Origin: Lepisosteus oculatus | Taxonomy: Eukaryota; Chordata; Actinopteri; Semionotiformes; Lepisosteidae | Length of the DNA stretch: 64,000 bases | Assembly: GCF_040954835.1 (NCBI RefSeq) | Contig: NW_027167714.1 | Location: 121,903-185,902 of the forward strand | Direction of reading: 5' to 3' | In this document: positions 32,571-45,265 of the stretch, piece by piece | Layout of the letters: every line of letters begins with the position of its first letter | Numbering within the stretch: the first letter of the stretch is position 1 | Program-made: the position numbers and the translations under genes | The notes under the pieces: generated by a model | The model's database searches: none | Seen by the model: the letters and a program-made list of their open reading frames with translations, nothing else | What the model was told of the DNA's origin: nothing

Positions 32571-34185
32571 GTGGCTTTTGCATGCTCACCACTATACCAC
32601 CAACACACGCCCACAGGATCCCAGCAGGACACCACCAGAGAATGCTCACGATTTCGGAAGCTGTCTCCGGGACGTGCTGATTCCACACATCCTGAATAAA
32701 TCATGATATTGTTAGTTGCTGTAGCTAGACGTTCAAATGAGTTTCATGGCCAGATGGACTGTTTCCTCCAGCGGTATAGTATTGCAGTGAGACAGCACGA
32801 TGCCTGCAAGACTATGTCACGCTAAACGCCACAGATTGTGTTTGTCCAAATTTGAACTTTCACAAAAGCATGCTAGCAGACAAATGCGCCTCAGAGGACT
32901 TAAGGCTGGCTTCAAGTTGGAATGATAAAGTCTCCCCGTCCGGTTAGGAAAAGGGAACTTTGTTAGACAGAAAGAAGGAAGTAACAATAACGGAGAATTG
33001 TGTGCAAGAATTTTAGAAGCTGCGCAGCCCTGCAGTTTCAATAGCCCTTTTATTCGTGTTAGATGCTGGAATTGCCTTTTTTTGACGCTCTTACGAATGC
33101 GATGTCAACGAAAACAGAACAAAGCACAAAAAAACCCTCAAGTCCTGCAGTTGGATAGAATGCCGTTACACGTCCAAGCCGTATTTGACTTCATCCTACC
33201 ATTGCAACATGGGGCGTATATGGAAACGAACACACGCTACGACTTGTCTCTAATAAGTCCCTACAGTTGTAAGGCGCCTGGAAGCATGCACCCCCATCAT
33301 TAATCTTTGCGCATCTGTGCAAGGTAAACTCTGGAGCAGTCTTTGAAACGGCTCAAAGGAAACACGTGATTGATTCCATGTGCATCTGGGGTTCATTTCT
33401 TATTTACATTTAATTCAAGGGAAAGGCTTGGGTCAGTTTCAGATGGCCTCCAACAGCGAGATTCAAGCGCCCCACCTTCAGCCCAATCTGCGCCACCAGA
33501 ACGCCAACGGCTCCTCTGCTCTCCGGGGTGCGGTTGTGACCCCGTAACCTAAAGTGTTGGTGGCAGACAAATGGAGACTAACAGGTGACGTCCTAGGACA
33601 TGACTACATTGTGACACTCGGTGGGGATGGTGACCATTGCTTGGAAAAGAGTGCGAGGCCCCTTTAGAAAAACATTTTGTTAACAGGCATTCTGCCTCAG
33701 CCTAAACACCTATAGCTTGAAAAGCGCATGCTATTAGACAGGCACCTCTGCAAGACCTTAAGAGTCTCTTAAACTAGTGATAGTAAGGTGTTCCCAATGG
33801 GCGATGTTCGGCTTTCAAATCATCTCTCCTTGGAAGCGCCGAGATGCAGCTGTTTAAGGCTTAGAAGCAGCTGACTGTTTCACTACCTAGCTGATCACTG
33901 TCAGTCAGGGAGCTCAGAGGTGAAAAGCCTGTCTGAGAGACAATTCGCCGTCGATGAGTTCAATATGTTCCGTACCAGCTCGGCGCACCTGAGATCATCT
34001 TGGTAGCCGTGTAGCTCAGATGAGTGAGAGCGTGTGTGTGTGTACCACCGTGATTGGATGCCGGTCCTTCTCAGGTCACAGTAAACCTTCTGCTGCCTAA
34101 CTTTCCTAATTTTGGGGATCCCTTTCAAAAAGCAAAGGAAAAAAAAAACTGGCTCTTCATCAGCGTGATCGACCCCACCCAGTGT
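32571..34185. other. Mixed spacer, no gene seen
   Basis: 32580-32850 is U4-unit spacer in inverted orientation. 32860-33340 resembles the Ser-tRNA flank family. 33735-33780 is a small 5S-SINE-like relic related to 3935. The remainder is unique-looking. Confidence 0.45.
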
Positions 34186-34258
34186 GCCCCAGTGGCCTAA
34201 TGGATAAGGCACTGGCCTCCTAAGCCAGGGATTGTGGGTTCGAGTCCCATCTGGGGTG
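34186..34258 (+). tRNA. tRNA-Arg (CCT)
   Basis: 73 nt matching vertebrate Arg(CCT): acceptor GCCCCAG/CTGGGGT, anticodon stem CTGGC/GCCAG with loop CTCCTAA, T arm GTGGG TTCGAGT CCCAT. It decodes AGG. Single copy in the window. Functional by appearance. Confidence 0.95.
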
Positions 34259-34971
34259 CTCCTGTCCCCTTTTGAGAGTACAAATGTCCTTGCAATTTGC
34301 GGAGCTGCAACCCCACCTTACTCAGTGAGCGTCTGTGCTTTTCTCTCACATACAGTTGGGAGAAAAACTTTTGTAAACAGCCCTTCGGAATGATGTGGAT
34401 TTCTGCATGAATGGCTCCTAACATGTGATCTTATCTTTATCTAAGTCATAATAATCAATAAAGAGAGTCGAGACGATTCGTGGCGTGTGCTCGTTCCCAT
34501 ATACCGTACGCCCCGGGGTACAGTGCTAGGATGACGTACAATACCGCTTGGGCACGTAACGGCGTTATATGCAGGGTTTTTGTTTGTTCGTTTTGTTTTG
34601 CTCTGCTTTGCTTTGTTTTGCTTTCCATCGCGTTGGTAAGAGCGTAAATAAAAAGGCGATTCCTGCGTCTACCACTAATGTAAGAGCTATTTCAAGTGCA
34701 ACGTGGTGCGGCTTTTCAAATGCTTGTGGGCATTTCTCTGTTGTTGATTCTTTTTTTGTGTGTAACAAAGTGGCATTTTCATGTCCGGACTGGGAGACTT
34801 TATCATTCCGACATGAAGCCACCCTTAAGTCCTCTGAGGCGTGTCTGTCTGCAAGGCTTGTATTTTGGAAATGTTTTTTTGAAACGGAGAACGACTTTGA
34901 AATAGGCTCCCGCCGGCGCCTCGAGATCCAGGTAAGATTGTAGCAAGAACGCAGCGGGGGTGGGGCTTGCT

Positions 34972-35053
34972 GTAGTCGTGGCCGAGTGGTTAAGGTGATG
35001 GACTAGAAATCCATTGGGGTCTCCCCACGCAGGTTCGAATCCTGCCGACTACG
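34972..35053 (+). tRNA. tRNA-Ser (AGA)
   Basis: 82 nt, acceptor GTAGTCG/CGACTAC, loop CTAGAAA on ATGGA/TCCAT, T arm GCAGG TTCGAAT CCTGC. All stems are intact; the best Ser(AGA) copy here. Confidence 0.95.
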
Positions 35054-35266
35054 TTGTCCGCCTCCAGTTGGTGTGTTTCGGTGCAAGCGAAGAAGCGCGC
35101 CTTTTTGCTGTTCCTGGTGGTTTTAAAACGCCCAATCGCTTGTACCCGCTGCCTTGGAAATAAGTTCTTCAGCGTCCGCGAATGGCATTTTGCAGCTGGA
35201 AGCAGATGTCAACGCGTTTTGCACAGAGCACCAAAAAAGCGTCTTTTTTGAAGGCCCAAGCACTGA

Positions 35267-35337
35267 GCATTGGTGGTTCAGTAGTAAAATTCTTGCCTGC
35301 CACGCGGGAGGCTTGGGTTCGATTCCCGGCCAATTTA
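35267..35337 (+). pseudogene. tRNA-Gly (GCC) pseudogene
   Basis: 71-nt Gly body, loop CTGCCAC. The 3' acceptor strand is CCAATTT, breaking two pairs, and the D arm reads GTAGTAAAATTC. Its intact sister is at 14308. Confidence 0.8.
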
Positions 35338-35389
35338 GTGGCTTTTGCAGCGAGCGGCTCCATCACTTGCATCCCCTTGCAACTCGCAA

Positions 35390-35710
35390 CTGAAAACCCA
35401 CTGAAGCTAAGCAGGTGTGAGCCAGGTCAGTACCCGGATGAGGGTGAGCTACAGGGAAAAACAAAGCTTCCAGCTGGAAGCGGTGTTAATGGTGCCGGCG
35501 GGGGGGGCGCTCACCCTGAGGTCTGTGCAGGTCCCAATGCCCCAGTATAGTGACGGAGATACTGTGTTGTAAAAGGGCGCTGTCTTTTGGATGAGATGTA
35601 AAACCGAGGTCACAGCGCTCTGTGGTCATTCAAAATGACCACCAAAACCTTTGACAAAAGATCTTGGTAATTGATGGTCTTCAATAATGCTTCTCCTTTA
35701 GGTACATTTT
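35390..35710 (+). mobile_element. 5S-derived SINE (SINE3-like)
   Basis: Same copy family and place as at 14430, between Gly and Ile genes, with the CTGAAGCTAAGCAGG head and full body visible. Confidence 0.82.
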
Positions 35711-35895
35711 AAATCAGCTGAAAAATGCTGTGAAATGGGGGGGCACTTCAGGCCAGTGTAGGATTTGGGTTACAAGAACTATGAAACTGCACGAGAAAGC
35801 CCGTACACTGAATTACACGGCTTTCTATTCAAAGGAGGACAAAAGAAATTCCCTGAGTTCGATTTTTTGCAGCACAGAGAGGAGCACTGTCGTGA

Positions 35896-35969
35896 GGCTG
35901 GTTAGCTCAGTTGGTTATAGCGTGGTGCTAATAACGCCAAGGTCACGGGTTCGAGCCCTGTACGGGACA
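35896..35969 (+). tRNA. tRNA-Ile (AAT), weakened
   Basis: 74 nt, loop CTAATAA, T loop TTCGAGC intact. The 3' acceptor strand ACGGGAC adds a G-A mismatch and the D arm has GGTTATAGC. May be losing function. Confidence 0.75.
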
Positions 35970-37110
35970 GGTCCTTTTCTCCTCTCTTACCAAAGCTGTT
36001 AGGTTCCGTTCCGTGGTGAGAGGGGTTGTCATGCAACGCTGCCACATAGTGCCGACAGACAAGAGTGTTGCGGGAGAAGAGAAAAGTGTTTGAAGATTTA
36101 AAGAGTGTCTAAGGTGGAGCTAAAATCAAGTGTCACAAATGCAAGTGGTTGGATTTCCAATGTTTAATATGGTAAAAATAAGCGGAAGTTATCTGCCGGT
36201 CCGGCACAGTCTGCCATGCTTTTGTCATATACTGTAAAGTGGTGTCGAACTGGGTGTCGAACTGGAGCCTCACCATTTGCATATGTGAGGCTCCAGTTAT
36301 ACATCGAGTGTCACATTAAATGACAAAAATGAAGAGAGTTAAAGCAGCTGGAGAGGTATTCTTACAACTTTTGAGCTGAAACAGTTTTGGAAAATGTTTC
36401 CTTCACACTGCACTGTACAACATAGGCAGCCAAGAGTCTCCAAAACAAAACAGAATTGACAGATAGGAGAAAATTCCCACTCGTCCTGAATTTCCCAAAA
36501 TCCAGCACTGAGCGTAAACAAAGTGTCTAAGTAGCGTGGGAATGCTAACCCTAACCCTAGCTGGAGTTTGAGCAATCCAGCACTGAGCGTAAAAAGATGA
36601 GTCAAAGTAACGTCTAATCGGATTAGTTTCCTTAGAGCTGGTTCAGAGTTTGCTCAAGAGTTTACCTTTCACAGATGCGCAAAGAAGAATGTTGGGGGTG
36701 CACGCTTCAAGGCGCCTTACAGCTGTAGGGAGTGATTCGAGACGATTCGTGGCGTGTGCTCGTTCCCATATACCGTACACCCCGGGGTGCAGTGCGTAAC
36801 GGCGTTATATGCAGGGTTTTCGTTTGTTCGTTTTGTTTTGCTCTGCTTTGCTTTGTTTTGCTTTCCATCGCGTTGGTAAGAGCGTAAATAAAAAGGCGAT
36901 TCCTGCGTCTACCACTAATGTAAGAGCTATTTCATGTGCGACGTGGTGTGGCTTTTCAAATGCTTGTGGGCATTTCTCTGTTGTTGATTCTTTTTTTGTG
37001 TGTAACAAAGTGGCATTTTCATGTCCGGACGGGGAGACTTTATCATTCCGACATGAAGCCACCCTTAAGTCCTCTGAGGCGTGTCTGTCTGCAAGGCTTG
37101 TACAGATGCA

Positions 37111-39368
37111 GCCATTAAAAAGGGGTGGGGTATTTCGCGGCATACCCCGGTGGGCGTGTAGCGGTAACACGCGGTTTCACACGGTTAATCGCGTCATTTG
37201 ACGTCATGCCGGAAACTATCCGGTGTCACCTTGTAAAACCGCCAGGGGGAGCTTAACCTCTCATGTACAGCATTTGAGCTTTTAATTTTGAACTGTGTAT
37301 TACAGCATGTAATCATCAGTCATTAAAATGTTGGTATATTTTATGAAAGCAAGATTGCTAAGTTGGACAAAAGTACACAACCTACCTTTATCAGAAATAT
37401 TTATGCATCAAAGCCTTTACCGAAGATATTACTAATAGTATTAATAATGAATGACTTTGGACAAGCTGTATTCTCAAAGTATAGTTTCTTTAGCACATTT
37501 GTACAGGCACTTGGAATCTGTCCAAGCCATACTTTGTCAGGCATTTTGTTTTACTTCAACGGGCATAAAAACTCCCTTGCTTTTAACAGGGCGTTTCATA
37601 ATTTCTAACCACGAAAATTATTTAAAATGCGACACTTCTCATTCAACTAGAGCTCAAAATATCACAAGGATCCTCAAGAGCACAGCAAAGACTGTATTAA
37701 AAGATACTTGTATGAGATACATGAGAATCCAGGCTTTTTTATCAACGCTTTCTTTTCCGTATACCAGATTTTATGGAACCACTTCAGAAGGGTGTCAGCC
37801 AGTCAGATTCCAGGAATCGGTACTTTAAAGGAAAAATACACACTGGTATTCCATTTCTCCCTAACGATTTTAAGCATCGAAGTATTTAACTAGCATGTGA
37901 AATAGCATGTGAAAAAGTGGTAGTTTTAAGCTTTTCTGCTAATATAATATGGAATCGCGTATCTAAAGAATTTAATAATGAAATGATTATATTCGTGTAC
38001 TGTGACAGGGCTGTGTAGGGCTGTTTCGCCTCTCTCTTCATTTGATTTCCCTTGTAGCCTACTGGTCTACGTGCCCGATTATCAACTCACGGATTGTGTG
38101 TTCAAATCCAGCTGGTGCTGGACTTTTCTTTTAACAAACATTTCTTCGAAAAAATAGAATAGCAATATTATGGACAATCAATTGACTTTTATATTTCAAA
38201 ATATCACAACATGATCGATTCTAAGTCATTTTTGATGACAATGAATAGTCACCTTCTTCCTTTCTGACAACGGTCCCTGCTTCTGCTTCCTGCTTCTATT
38301 GTGTGTGTGTGTAATAGAGTAAATGTTTATAGAGAAATGGAGGCTGGACAGTATGCGTTACAATATAAACATTTATATTGATTTAAATCGTGTTTTGATT
38401 TAAATCGCAAACGCGTGTTTAATTATATGTTTTTTTTAATCATAATCAGGCTAATGCAACATAAATTGATACAGTATCTTTGTCTTCTAAGTATCTTAAT
38501 AAACTTTCAGCATAGCTTTCTACCCGTTTAGATGTATATTTCTTGGGATTTTGGGATCAAACGTGGAAGGATTAGATTGTAATCGTTTTTATTTTTCAAA
38601 TTCGTTTTAGAAAAGTGTAATCTATACCTGCCCAGACTGTACGCCTTCCTAAACCCCGCCTTTCACTCCTGTCCTGCTCTTCCCCACGCACCCCAGCCGG
38701 GCGCTCTTCGGCCTCTGCCCGGGACGAATGTATATTTTGATATTTACACCCGGCGCGGCACCGAGGGATTTATAACTGCATTTATAACTTCGTTTTTAAA
38801 ATTAGTCAAGCAATATGAAGCATCACCTTTTACTTTTAAGTCCCTTAAACACATTGAGCACAGCTTTCTCACCACTTAAGATTACTTTTTGATACCATCC
38901 TTACACAAAGCAGAAACTTTCCGATGACATACAGTACACGTGGAAAGATTACAGATTTTAATCGTCTTTAATTTTGTTACGTTATACGTTTTAGGAACGT
39001 TTCATCTAAACAAACACCACAAAACTATTCTCGATTGTATTTCTGAATGTTATGTTACACCTACAGTAGTTCACTGCTTTAAATACATCGAATTAAGAAA
39101 GTTAGGTGTAGCACTTTAGATCTTTTTTTCTGAACCAGGGAAAATCTGATCATGTTTCTCTATAACAATAATAAAAAACTTTATTTTACATATCACCTTT
39201 AAAAGTGGCATCTCAAAGCAATACAGTAGATGGAAAAACAGTTAAAGGTTAAACATTAGAGGCTTGCCACACCCGGACTGTTAAACCAATGCATTAGCAC
39301 GTCAAAGCCCATTAAGGACCCGGGCGCAATAGTTGCTTTGTCCCTTGATTTACTGATCTGCATTAATT
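37111..39368. other. Quiet intergenic DNA
   Basis: Unlike its surroundings this stretch has no repeats of the RNA clusters. It is AT-rich with a few short open frames that show no recognisable protein. A weak tRNA-like remnant is listed separately. Confidence 0.45.
38054..38121 (+). other. Possible tRNA-like remnant
   Basis: GTAGCCTACTGG resembles an A box and TGTTCAAATCC a B box at roughly tRNA spacing. The acceptor and anticodon arms do not pair convincingly and no isotype can be assigned. Confidence 0.25.
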
Positions 39369-39566
39369 ATGGAAATTGAGTTCCTGCTCTTTGCAGACGA
39401 CCTGGTCCCGCTGTCGCCCACAGAACAGAGGCTGCGCCAGAACCTGGCACTGCTGGAGCAGCACTGTCAGACCTGGGCGCCAACAGTCAATCTGGACAAG
39501 ACCAGAGTTATGGTTTTCCAGAAAAAAAGCCAGACCTCCGGGAAACAGGTTCAAATTCACACTTAA
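39369..39566 (+). pseudogene. Non-LTR reverse transcriptase fragment
   Basis: A 65-codon frame contains F-A-D-D-L with LLFADDLVPLSPTEQ, then LLEQHCQTWA and VNLDKTRVMVFQKK. This is the RT catalytic motif and following region of a non-LTR element different from the LINE at 49987, which has YMDD. No other part of an element is seen around it. An isolated fossil. Confidence 0.8.
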
Positions 39567-40686
39567 CAACACATTAACACCTAACAACGGGAGCAGGGAC
39601 GAATAAGGTCAGTACCCACTATTGTTAAACATACAGAAAAGAATATTAAAGTATTGAATATTAGCCATACAGAACATTAAAGTGCCCCTTTTCCATTCAG
39701 CGGGTGCCTGAGCCGCTGTGTCCTATCTTCTGACAGTCGCCGTTGTGAATGTCTGTAGAGTGTATCTTATTTTTAGTACTATATTTTTGTATTATATTCC
39801 CTATTAATCAAACTCTAAGAGTATGTATCGGCTTGTCCCCTCCTCCCGCCCCTCTCTGTGTACAGTAGAGCCTCCTGTCCAGCCAGCACATGTCCTCAGA
39901 CATTCAAAACCGCGACATATCATAAAACGTTACATATAGTTAAATTATTAGTTGTTTTTCAGGAAGTTAAAAAAAAACACTTGAATTACTTATCCAGTCT
40001 CTCGAAATAAAGTTATTTTCAAGCAATGCAACAAACGTCGGGCAATGTGCTTTTTTTAATCCAACATTGACAGCCACATCTCAAATCTTGTCAGTCAGCT
40101 CTTTTTTCTCTATTTGAATTGTGGCTTACACATCGCACGACTTTAAAAGCTAGAAAGACAGGTTTCGATTCACATTAGCTGGCGAGCCTTGTTAACAAAA
40201 AAACTAATAATAATGTAACATGCCACTGTTTGTTCATGAACAAAGTTATACTGAGATTTCGTTAGATGCGCAATAAAAAAAAAATTGAATCCCCGGCGGA
40301 ACACATTCCACAAGAATCAGCGCTTTTACAGTATATATCACCTTTAAAGGTGGCTTCTCAAAACGCTTTACAGCCAGAGGGCGCTCCTTCTCTGTCCTGT
40401 CCCTAGTTTCCGGTCTGCTGTCCTTCCGGTCCCTCTCTTTCCCTTGGGCTATATATTTCCGGGTCTTGCACTCTGTCCTGGCTCAGCATTGACGTTTGGA
40501 TGTCCTGAGACCCGCCTAGCACCAGGGTGCCCCACGTCCGCTCCCTGAGGGCATAGGTTTCTATACGGCATTCCTGAACTCTTTGCACTAATGAGCCCGG
40601 GCCTTTTTCCCGTCTCGCCGCTACGCATATGGGTCTTTTTCCGCTCTCCTGCTCCCCACGGTTAGTCCCTTTGGACGTCCGTGACA
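39567..40686. other. Intergenic, no gene seen
   Basis: No repeat or gene recognised. A GC-richer stretch at 40380-40690 contains only an unconvincing minus-strand frame. Confidence 0.45.
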
Positions 40687-41060
40687 GGCACCCCGGGAGT
40701 GCTGTCCTTTTGCAGCCACCTGGACAGACCACTCAGACACATCTGCATTCGGTGTGTGCTCCGCCTGCTCGCTGAGCAAGTTGCCACCTTTACATACAAT
40801 AGCAACATCGACACCAAGAGAAAGGGTGACAAATGGCTTTTATCTGGAACTTTTCATGTCCAAGGAGCTCAATGTGCTTTCTGTGTACAACAGGGCCACT
40901 GAACTCCACACTGGCCACTGAACCACAGCAGTGGCTTGCTGGCTTGACATCTCCCAAGGAAAATGTTGAAATCGCATGTGGAACAGGAAAATGACCCTCG
41001 AGTACGAGGGAAAAAAAAGAAAAAGATCATCTGGAGCGTGCCGGACAGCCCAGTTCCCTC

Positions 41061-41142
41061 GACGAGGTGGCCGAGTGGTTAAGGCGATGGATTGCTAATC
41101 TGTTGTGTTCTGCACGCATGGGTTCAAATCCCATCCTTGTCA
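41061..41142 (+). tRNA. tRNA-Ser (GCT)
   Basis: 82 nt. Acceptor GACGAGG/CCTTGTC with one wobble, loop TTGCTAA (GCT) on ATGGA/TCTGT, variable arm, T arm ATGGG TTCAAAT CCCAT. It decodes AGC/AGU. Probably functional, unlike its sister at 11089. Confidence 0.85.
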
Positions 41143-41256
41143 CGCTCCATCTCTGACACGTGTGCCCGTTTGGCGTTGGCCCTCCTGTTGTTTGCTCCGG
41201 TTCTAGAGCCGGACATTTTCTAGCGGTGGCTGAACATGGTATAGTAGGCTAACGTC

Positions 41257-41385
41257 AGTATCGAGCAGTGACAGTAACAGTATTTACGTGCCGCTGCTGT
41301 CAAGTGGCTCTGGGTTGAGATTGCGTTTTCACTTACTTGCAACGCAAACGGAGAAAGCGAGTTTTGACAGTCTCTCGAGAGACTG
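41257..41385 (+). ncRNA. Diverged U4-like snRNA gene, second copy
   Basis: Same layout as 11285-11413. The 5' hairpin strands AGCAGTGACA and TGCCGCTGCT still pair except for one A-C. The Sm-like site is changed to GAGTTTTG and the 3' hairpin CAGTCTC-TCGA-GAGACTG is intact. A GTTTAGGGATAGA 3'-box-like element follows. The Sm change makes this copy less likely to form an snRNP. Confidence 0.5.
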
Positions 41386-42348
41386 CGCTAGGTGTTTAGG
41401 GATAGACTTTGTCAGTTCCCCCTGGGATGATGGCCTCTCAAATAGTTTGTGATTCCTCTAGACGTTTATACAGTAGAAGCCTGCTTCGTGGCTTAAATCC
41501 AAGCTAAGGAAACGAGTTAGAGGTCTGATGCAGAACTGCGAATTCAATGAAGGGGAACACTACAGTACATTCCACTGTATGTGTGAGGAAAGCTGCCCCC
41601 TTCTGTTCCTTGTCGACCGAACAGAGGACTGTAAAGGATACCGCCAAGAAACTTTAGGATGCTGGTTGGAATCCAGCTCCAAAGAAGCCCCTTTGGGTGT
41701 TATGTCATCAAAAAGTAAGAACAGAGAATCTTCCTTTGATCAAAAGCGCAACAGAACTGTTTTCCGTGGAGCAGGTTTCAGACCCGTAGACCTGTTTTAT
41801 TTGTAGGGCAGGGCGCATTATGATGGGGGTGCACCCTTCAATGAGCCTTACGACTCTAGGGAGTGATTGAGACGATTCGTAGCGTGTGCTCATTTCCCTC
41901 TATTCCCCGTGTTGCAGTGGTAGGATGACGTAAATTCCTGCTCCGACACGCAATGGCATTATAATCAAGTGCAGGAGCTGAGGGCTTTAGTTTTGTTTCG
42001 TTTTCCATGGCGTTCGGAAGCGCGCAAATCAAAGGCAATTCCTGCGTCTAACACGAATGTAAATGCTTTTGAAAGTGCAGTGTGGTGCAGCTTGTAAAAT
42101 CCTTGTCCACATTTGTGGTTTGTTGATGTTTTTTCTGTCTGCCAAAGTTGCATTTTGACATCCGGCCGAGTAGACTTTATCATTTGAACGTGAAGCCAGC
42201 CTTAAACCCCCTGAGGTGTGTCTGTCTGCCGGCAATTATTTTGTGAAAGGTGTTTTTTTTTAACGGAGAGCGACTTTGAAAAAGTTTCCGCAGCCACCTC
42301 GCACTCCGTGTTAGATTATAGGAGGAATGCGGCGGTAGCAAGCTTGCT
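41386..42348. other. Spacer, no gene seen
   Basis: Duplicate of 11435-12530 with a ~170-bp deletion near 41818. No gene recognised. Confidence 0.5.
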
Positions 42349-42430
42349 GTAATCGTGGTTGAGTGGTTAAGGCGATGGGCTCGAAATCGGTTGGGGACTC
42401 CCTGCGCAGGTTCGAATCCTGCTGACTATG
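42349..42430 (+). tRNA. tRNA-Ser (CGA), degraded
   Basis: 82-nt Ser body, loop CTCGAAA with anticodon CGA. The acceptor has an A-C mismatch and the anticodon stem ATGGG/TCGGT one G-G mismatch. The T arm is intact (GCAGG TTCGAAT CCTGC). It occupies the place of Ser(TGA) at 12531, so the anticodon arose by TGA to CGA change. Confidence 0.6.
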
Positions 42431-42519
42431 TGCTTCCATGGCAAAGGCATAGTGCTGATTCTTGTTTTCTGGTACTATAAAAATGCTAAATTGCTTGGCC
42501 CTACTGCCATGGAAATGAA

Positions 42520-42542
42520 GTTATCCATTGCGCCACTGGCCC
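42520..42542 (-). pseudogene. tRNA-Arg 5' fragment
   Basis: Only the acceptor 5' strand and D arm (GGGCCAGTGGCGCAATGG) of the Arg-like gene remain, followed by the same flank as at 9581. Confidence 0.75.
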
Positions 42543-44479
42543 TGTGTGACACTGTAGGACTGTAACCCAGTGAGCTTAGCACTGCAACTAGTGAAACATT
42601 ACCCCCGGTCCATTCTTTTTCCAAAAGTGAGATATATATAATCCAGGATTGGTGTGGGCCTTAATTGCACCCGGGGTCCTGAGATTAGCTACGCCTTGAT
42701 CGTGCACGGATTGGCGTGGCGTGGATTTTTGTCTTAAAGGAAACAGAAGTAGGAGATATATATATGTATGTATGTTTTTGGTGTTTTCCTTGTTTGTGAA
42801 ATACATATACACACGCACGACACTAACATAAACACACCTCATAATAAAAGAGCAAAGCATTAAGTAGCAGGATTTAAAGGACGTTGAGACCCGAGAATCG
42901 CCCTGATTGAGCTCAGTGTGTAAGTCCACCGTGGAGCAAAAGCAGCGATGCTGGCATTCTGGGCATAGTGAATTACTGATCAAGAAAGGGGGTTTTCGAG
43001 GTCTCGTTCCTTACCTGTGAACAGTGTGGTGTAAGTCCTCTCTAAAGTCTCTGAGAGGCATTTAGATCTGGAGGTAACAGACGCCCTTGGCTGAATGAGT
43101 GCAGGAATGCACAGGTTTTTCAAGTGAAAGCATCCCCTTACTGTATGAGCTGTTACCTCACACACGACAAAAGTAAAAGAGACCGAACATGTGTACTAAC
43201 TGATGGTTTGAGAAAGTGGTGGAAGGGTCCGTTTATATATCGGAAAAGTGTAAGTTGAAGGAAAAGAAGGAGAAAAATATGGGAAAAGCTGAGTTTGTCA
43301 GAGGGAGTCTGGGGCGAAGACACCTGTAAAATAAGCATATGCGTATTGATTGGCAAAAGCACAAGCATGTAGCTCCCACCCTGGTGCACGGCCGGCACCA
43401 GTGGTGGCAGATACATGAGAAAAAAAAGAAATTGGGATGTGACTTCTTAAGTGTGTTTACGGGGAAAACAAAAACCCAGAAGAAAAGATACTTTACTCGC
43501 TACGAAAGAGTATAAACAAAAGCGAAAAGAGGCAGTGCAGGAGAATCAGAAACTAAAAGAAGAATTAGTTCCTGGTCGCACTGCACTAGTTAATGTGTTA
43601 TATCCTGCACTCCCATAGGGGAACAGACAGGCAGGAAATGAAAATAATTGGGATCAATTCCCACAGTGACCATATGGAGACGGGGGGTCTGGGTGGGATG
43701 ACACCTGGTACGAGTGTGATAGAGACAGAACAGGAACTCCCTTCTTAAACAGAGGGTGCCTGCAGACCTGTACTCTCACCCTAAGTGGGAGAGGGCCTGA
43801 TGTAGCGGGGGCTGGCGCTGTTGATGACAGCGTCACTCTAAGTGTCTCGCACCCCATCGAGGGGGTCCGTACTCGCACCTCCCTTCCCTGATTCCCCCAT
43901 ACGATCAAATCCAAAACCGGAAGATATTGACCGGTGGGCTAAAGTACCGCACCCAAAATTAGGAATGCAGCGAACCTGGAGTGCGCTTCAGGAATTAAAA
44001 GGATTCATGTAGAAGTAAAACAAGAATACAGCACATTGTAGTACGAAGAGAAAAATATATTCTCGATGTGTATGTGTGTTTTATGAATTTGTGTGCCGGC
44101 ATGTATGTGTGTAACTGTGAGTTTTTGTATACTAAATGACGGTGTGAGTGTGTTTAGCCAGTGGGACTGGCTAGAGACGTAACTAAAGAGACTTGATGAA
44201 AATCAACTTAAGGAGATTGGAAAATATAAGAGCGTCTGAAACGTATAAGTACAGTACAGGTGGACGTAAAAGTAGTTAGATAAACAGTGTTTGTATTTTT
44301 ATAAAATTAGTTGCAATAGTGGAAACAATTTGGGTTTATTCGAATGTCTCAGACATGCTGAAACGCTGTAGGTTTAGAATCGAGACTGGGGAGAATAACT
44401 TCTTGTGAGAAGATCTGTTTACCTAACGATTAGATCCTGTAAATCCCTTGTAGCCTACCTAAGTCTGTCCCAGTCCAGT

Positions 44480-44705
44480 GGATTAAAATGTACTGTTAAT
44501 GGAGTGTTGGTTTCTCTGTTAGGGGATACTGGAGCACTACTGTCATGCTTGTTTCACTCCTCTGTTCAACAGTGTGCTATAGAGTAATGTATATAGGGAG
44601 ACGGCAGGAGGCCACAGGAGTATTGGGGCACCAAGTTTTACTTGCCGAGTACCAGATTTTAATGGGTGGTTTTATCCCAGATCTATTGGGTTGGAATATT
44701 ATGCA
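44480..44705 (+). pseudogene. Retroviral protease remnant
   Basis: An aspartic protease active-site motif L-L-G-D-T-G-A is encoded at about 44515-44537, and the typical C-terminal L-L-G-W-N pattern near 44684-44698. They lie in different frames, so at least one frameshift and a stop separate them. Inactive. Confidence 0.65.
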
Positions 44706-45194
44706 TTACAAAGAATGACTATCCAGAACAGGGTATCACGTGGCTTCAACTGACTGTGATCACTCAGTATGTTGATAGTATTCTGAGTGCTTCCCCTGAC
44801 GAGGAAACCCACAAGTCTGAGTTGCTTCAGCTTTAGAGTGTCTAATATTAAGCAGTTATGATAAGGCCCTTTTGTGTCGAGCATTGTGTGATTTTAACAG
44901 GGCCAGGGTGCAATATTTTTACGGGGTGAGCACAACTTTTAACAGATCTGCTTAAGGGGGGAGTGCAGAACAAGGACAAGATTGCCTTGGTACCAGCAGC
45001 AAAAGCCGCCTGTAATAATTTGAAACAAGCTCTCTTACAGGTGCTGAGACTGGGGTTTCCTCAGATGGATCAACCATTCTTTGTATGTAAGTGTGGACAA
45101 AGGGTTCTGGGCAGCTGTGCTGACGCAGGAGCATGGAGGTAGGCACTATTATACCATTCGATACTGTAGCCAAAGGGTGGGGGACGGTGAAAAT

Positions 45195-45265
45195 TGAAGA
45201 AAATGTAATACTGTTTACTGATGGGTCCTCTCTGATGCATGAGGGAGAACAGAGAACAGGCTGAG
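45195..45265 (+). pseudogene. Retroviral RNase H remnant
   Basis: F-T-D-G-S-S, the first catalytic block of retroviral RNase H, is readable at about 45213, followed by an in-frame stop at about 45264. A shifted relic of the RT connection lies just upstream (about 45065-45150). The RT core itself is missing. Confidence 0.6.

Larger units (their letters stand above)
34470..37110. repeat. 2.3-kb Ser-Gly-SINE-Ile unit plus partial second copy
   Basis: The sequence from GAGACGATTCGTGG at about 34470 restarts at about 36738, a period near 2.27 kb. The same unit is at 12740-15002 in shifted phase, partly at 7830-8640, and inverted at 47280-48420. It links tRNA-Ser(AGA), tRNA-Gly, a 5S-SINE and tRNA-Ile. 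Confidence 0.85.
40687..42510. repeat. Direct duplicate of the 10.7-12.7 kb block
   Basis: Runs parallel to 10705-12720 with the same order: Ser(GCT), U4-like gene, spacer, Ser. The upstream Thr/Lys-type tRNA is missing here; the duplication starts right at its 5' edge (GGCACCCCGGGAGT). Confidence 0.85.

Noticed and set aside
40403-40732. 109-codon minus-strand frame
   Set aside because: No domain, partly overlaps the start of the duplicated RNA block, no splice or promoter context.
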